Shown piece after piece: positions 7,204 through 8,694 of a stretch of 8,694 nt of DNA (positions are counted from its first letter, which is position 1; each line of letters begins with the position of its first letter). This stretch comes from Nitrospirales bacterium. Its GTDB lineage: Bacteria > Nitrospirota > Nitrospiria > Nitrospirales > UBA8639. The position numbers were made by a program, and so were the translations under genes. The stretch is taken from contig JAJDBO010000211.1 of assembly GCA_029261305.1 (NCBI GenBank), forward strand, positions 1 to 8,694. Direction: 5' to 3'. A model generated the notes under the pieces. It searched no databases and was not told where the DNA came from. It saw only the letters and a program-made list of their open reading frames with translations.

Positions 7204-7233
7204 TTGTTAATACAAGACTGCTACCCATTCAAT
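7204..7233 (+). promoter_or_regulatory. Possible sigma70-type promoter for the gene at 7260
   Basis: TTGTTA (7204-7209) and TTCAAT (7228-7233) are separated by 18 bases; each matches the consensus at four of six positions. The position, about 27 bases before the start codon, is suitable, but the match is weak. Confidence 0.22.
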
Positions 7234-7247
7234 AGTTAAAACTTCAC

Positions 7248-7252
7248 AGGAG
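7248..7252 (+). promoter_or_regulatory. Ribosome binding site AGGAG for the gene at 7260
   Basis: AGGAG lies 7 bases before the ATG at 7260, ideal spacing, and supports that start. Confidence 0.75.
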
Positions 7253-7259
7253 ATACTTC

Positions 7260-7601
7260 ATGAAATTAGCAAAAGGAATTATCGCAATCTTGTTTGTATT
7301 CTGTTTATCCCCGGTGGCTTGGGCTGGCCAACAATTAGATGTCCATGATGGATCGGCTATTACCATCACGTCTCCTCAGAATGGGGAAACCGTTGGCAAT
7401 ACATTTGCCTTGCAATATTCAATGAGAAAGGGAGCCATGGCAGACCATGTCCATGTATTTATGGACGGAACCTACCAGAAAGGATTTAAGGGGCAACTCA
7501 ATAATGTGCCCTCAGGACGCCACACCATTACCGTAAAAGTGGCGACACATGATCACGATATGGTGACAGTCTCTGACACAGTTAACATCATAGTGAAATA
7601 A
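7260..7601 (+). CDS. Small secreted Ig-like (beta-sandwich) protein, histidine-containing
   Basis: A 113-residue protein with a textbook signal peptide (MKLAKG, hydrophobic core about 7-19, cleavage after AWA at 20-22). The mature part of about 91 residues reads like a single immunoglobulin-like fold: 'ITITSPQNGETV' is the usual opening of such domains, followed by HVHVFMDG, 'VPSGRHTITVKV' and a closing 'VSDTVNIIVK' strand. Histidines occur at 29, 63, 65, 88, 97 and 99, several next to acidic residues (DHVHVF, THDHD), so metal binding is possible but not shown. The domain recalls small periplasmic proteins of the DUF4399/DUF6130 kind; I cannot assign it to one. It has a good RBS and its own intergenic leader, and a strong hairpin ends the transcription unit about 100 bases after its stop. 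It is therefore probably monocistronic. Start choice is secure; function is unknown. Confidence 0.8.
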   Translation: MKLAKGIIAILFVFCLSPVAWAGQQLDVHDGSAITITSPQNGETVGNTFALQYSMRKGAMADHVHVFMDGTYQKGFKGQLNNVPSGRHTITVKVATHDHDMVTVSDTVNIIVK

Positions 7602-7653
7602 CGTCGAACAGATCTTGATTTTCTGCGGACAGCCCTTCAGCACCAGGAAGGAC

Positions 7654-7704
7654 AGGAGGAAGTATATGCCAGCGTCATCCAAGGCAGGGGCAAGGGGTCG
7701 TTAG
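7654..7704 (+). other. Orphan translation start: AGGAGG plus a 12-codon frame
   Basis: A consensus AGGAGG (7654-7659) stands 6 bases before an ATG at 7666. The frame MPASSKAGARGR stops at TAG 7702-7704, inside the palindrome at 7701-7722. It may be a leader peptide or the start of a gene cut off when the palindrome or the neighbouring exonuclease segment arrived. It may also be coincidence. Confidence 0.3.
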
Positions 7705-7727
7705 GGGTCAGGTGACCCCTAATTTTT
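7701..7727 (+). terminator. Strong hairpin with T-run between convergent genes
   Basis: TTAGGGGTC (7701-7709) pairs perfectly with GACCCCTAA (7714-7722) around AGGT, and TTTTT follows at 7723-7727. This is a standard intrinsic terminator for plus-strand transcripts from the secreted-protein gene. On the minus strand there is no T-run after the stem, so it would serve the exonuclease gene less well. The arm contains AGGGGTCA, shared with the RAYT leader at 6858, so it may have originated as a REP-type palindrome. Confidence 0.75.
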
Positions 7728-8483
7728 AAGCTCTACTCCCACGGGACAATGGTCTGAGCCGTGGATGTCATTGAGGATAAAGGCATTATCGATTTTTGAT
7801 ATGAATTGTGCAGAAATCAAAAAGTAATCGATTCTCCAGCCAACATTTTTCTCTCTCGCATTCATCCTATAGCTCCACCACGAGTATTTCTCTGTTTCCG
7901 GATAAAAATGTCTGAAAGAATCTATGAATCCACTCTTGTGATAATTGTCCATTCCGTCGATCTCCTGCTGGGTATATCCGGCTGTCTTGTTATAGTTGGC
8001 CTTATCGTTTTTAAGATCAATTGGTTTGTGGGCGACATTCAAATCACCGCACCAAATCACGGGCTTCTTTGCTTCCAGCTCATTCAAATATGCCAACATG
8101 TCGTGATCCCACTGTTGTCGATACGGTAGGCGTTTTAATTCGTTCTGGGAATTAGGGACATAGGTATTGACCAGGAAGTAGTGATTAAACTCTGCCGTCA
8201 ATACCCGTCCTTCTTGATCGTGTTCCTGTATCCCGATTCCGTTGGTCACGCAAAGCGGTTGTGTTTTTGTCAGAATGGCTGTCCCCGAATACCCCTTTTT
8301 TATGGCCGAGTTGGTATAAATATGAAAGCCGGAAGTATCTTGCAATACTTCCAATACCTGATCATTTTGGGCTTTGGTCTCTTGAAGACAGAGTATGTCA
8401 GGGTTCATGAGTGTCAGGGAGGCCGCAAATTCTTTTTTCATTGCGGCCCGAATTCCGTTCACGTTCCAGGATATTAGTTTCAT
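7719..8483 (-). CDS. xth: Exodeoxyribonuclease III (AP endonuclease, ExoA/Xth family)
   Basis: A complete 254-residue member of the exonuclease III/APE1 family (EEP fold), close in length to Bacillus ExoA (about 252) and E. coli Xth (268). It cleaves DNA 5' of abasic sites in base excision repair and removes 3' blocking groups; it acts in the cytoplasm. Motifs in order: MKLISWNVNGIRA (Asn7), LQETK with metal ligand Glu35, NTYVPNSQ (Tyr108), GDLNVAHKPIDL with Asp147 and Asn149, GWRIDY with Asp219, and GSDHCP with the catalytic Asp244-His245 pair. Nothing essential is missing. I chose the ATG at 8483 because the family begins exactly at MKLISWN; in-frame starts at 8495 (ATG) and 8501 (TTG) would add residues without family support. 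No strong RBS is seen before any of them (only GAAG near 8483). The stop TAG lies inside the palindrome at 7701-7722. The gene is convergent with the secreted-protein gene and divergent from the IS110 transposase. Codon use is more AT-rich than in the kinase operon. Confidence 0.95.
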   Translation of the reverse strand: MKLISWNVNGIRAAMKKEFAASLTLMNPDILCLQETKAQNDQVLEVLQDTSGFHIYTNSAIKKGYSGTAILTKTQPLCVTNGIGIQEHDQEGRVLTAEFNHYFLVNTYVPNSQNELKRLPYRQQWDHDMLAYLNELEAKKPVIWCGDLNVAHKPIDLKNDKANYNKTAGYTQQEIDGMDNYHKSGFIDSFRHFYPETEKYSWWSYRMNAREKNVGWRIDYFLISAQFISKIDNAFILNDIHGSDHCPVGVELKN

Positions 8484-8555
8484 AGTTCTTCGCATTCTCA
8501 ACAGAAGGTGGAGAATTTGGTATTAGTCAATAAAAGAATTGATAATCATCTAGAA

Positions 8556-8627
8556 GGCTCCTCGCCTGGGCGGTACAGTTGGGAAACGGGTCAAGAGTTT
8601 CTCAACCTTCCAACCCAAGGAGGAGCC
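8556..8627 (+). promoter_or_regulatory. Structured leader sequestering the transposase RBS; possible IS110 bridge RNA part
   Basis: GGCTCCTC (8556-8563) is exactly complementary to GAGGAGCC (8620-8627), which ends at the base before the ATG and covers nearly all of the Shine-Dalgarno sequence GGAGGAG (8619-8625). Inside the 56-base loop is a second hairpin: GTTGG (8578-8582) pairs with CCAAC (8610-8614), continued by AA/TT after one bulged G and by GGT/ACC (8589-8591 with 8605-8607). A small CGC/GCG hairpin lies at 8563-8572 as an alternative. Transcripts reading in from outside would fold and block transposase translation, a control known from other insertion sequences. IS110-group elements also carry a non-coding bridge RNA in this leader, which is an alternative or additional role. 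Confidence 0.5.
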
Positions 8628-8694
8628 ATGAACCAATTGTACGGTGGCATTGATCTGCATGCCAACAACAGTGTGCTTGTGCTGGTCGACGAAG
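8628..8694 (+). CDS. IS110-family transposase (DEDD recombinase), N-terminal 22 codons
   Basis: The reading frame begins MNQLYGGIDLHANNSVL and continues VLVDE to the window edge. The 'YxGIDLHxNNSV' opening is diagnostic for IS110-family transposases; Asp9 is the first acidic residue of the RuvC-like DEDD active site. The ATG at 8628 has an AAGGAGGAG Shine-Dalgarno sequence ending 2 bases before it, predicted to be hidden in a stem. It is transcribed away from the exonuclease gene, 144 bases from that start codon. The remainder, including the C-terminal serine domain, is outside the window, so whether it is intact cannot be judged. Confidence 0.88.
   Translation, partial: MNQLYGGIDLHANNSVLVLVDE

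Larger units (their letters stand above)
7021..7259. other. Non-coding leader between RAYT remnant and the small secreted protein gene
   Basis: No supported gene. A 7-base inverted repeat, TGCATCA (7033-7039) and TGATGCA (7064-7070), encloses 24 bases and could form a loose hairpin. A forward frame from a GTG at 6993 to 7235 crosses this stretch but starts inside the repeat, has no RBS and reads as random residues. Confidence 0.5.
8556..8694 (+). mobile_element. Left part of an IS110-family insertion sequence (cut by the window end)
   Basis: The start of an IS110-type transposase and its structured leader are present; the rest lies beyond the window. The exact left end cannot be set: IS110 elements often lack terminal inverted repeats and target duplications. 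The boundary must lie between the exonuclease gene start (8483) and the transposase start; 8556 marks the first base of the leader stem, not a proven terminus. Confidence 0.6.

Noticed and set aside
6993..7235. 80-codon frame beginning with GTG after the RAYT remnant
   Set aside because: It starts inside a repeat, has no RBS, and the translation has no coding-like pattern.
7806..8477. Forward frames of about 100 codons opposite the exonuclease gene (7806-8129, 8181-8477)
   Set aside because: They are antisense to a gene with every exonuclease III motif intact.
8484..8501. Upstream starts for exonuclease III at 8495 or 8501
   Set aside because: The family begins exactly at MKLISWN (8483), and no better RBS favours the longer forms.
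1..8694. tRNA, rRNA, CRISPR array, riboswitch or replication origin
   Set aside because: No cloverleaf with a GTTC arm, no rRNA core sequence, no regularly spaced repeats, and no DnaA-box cluster was seen on either strand.

Overview
The window looks like a chromosomal stretch of a Gram-negative environmental bacterium. A secreted beta-barrel candidate for the outer membrane, an inner-membrane hybrid sensor kinase and Sec-type signal peptides support this. The mid-GC codon use of the first genes and the style of the kinase and of the transposase remnant would suit Nitrospirota (Nitrospira-like) or a similar lineage. That assignment is inference only; no marker gene is present.

Positions 1-4605 are a compact plus-strand operon: the possible tail of an upstream gene (stop at 100-102, overlapping the next start as TGATG), a secreted beta-barrel protein (102-929), and, 19 bases later, a 1218-residue hybrid histidine kinase (949-4605). 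The kinase has a large helical periplasmic sensor, HAMP, PAS, HisKA, HATPase, two receivers and a C-terminal HPt domain. All phosphorelay residues are present, but no DNA-binding response regulator is in view, so its HPt must pass phosphate to a partner encoded elsewhere. The co-transcribed barrel is the obvious candidate for a functionally linked envelope component.

Positions 4606-5545 hold no convincing gene but an unusual density of hairpins and dyads. Positions 5546-6841 encode an AT-rich multi-pass membrane protein of unknown function, unlike its neighbours in composition. Behind it lies a broken REP-associated (Y1/RAYT type) transposase: only the N-terminus survives, fused to a second copy of its own upstream sequence. 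A small secreted, histidine-containing Ig-like protein follows (7260-7601). A strong hairpin with a T-run separates it from a convergent exonuclease III gene (8483-7719), whose stop codon lies inside that hairpin.

The right edge is the start of an IS110-family element: the first 22 codons of a DEDD transposase, preceded by a leader in which an 8-bp stem would fully hide a near-perfect Shine-Dalgarno sequence. From 4606 onward the window is therefore an accessory patchwork of repeats, transposase debris and possibly imported genes next to a stable signalling operon. The motif AAGGGGTC recurs at its junctions.
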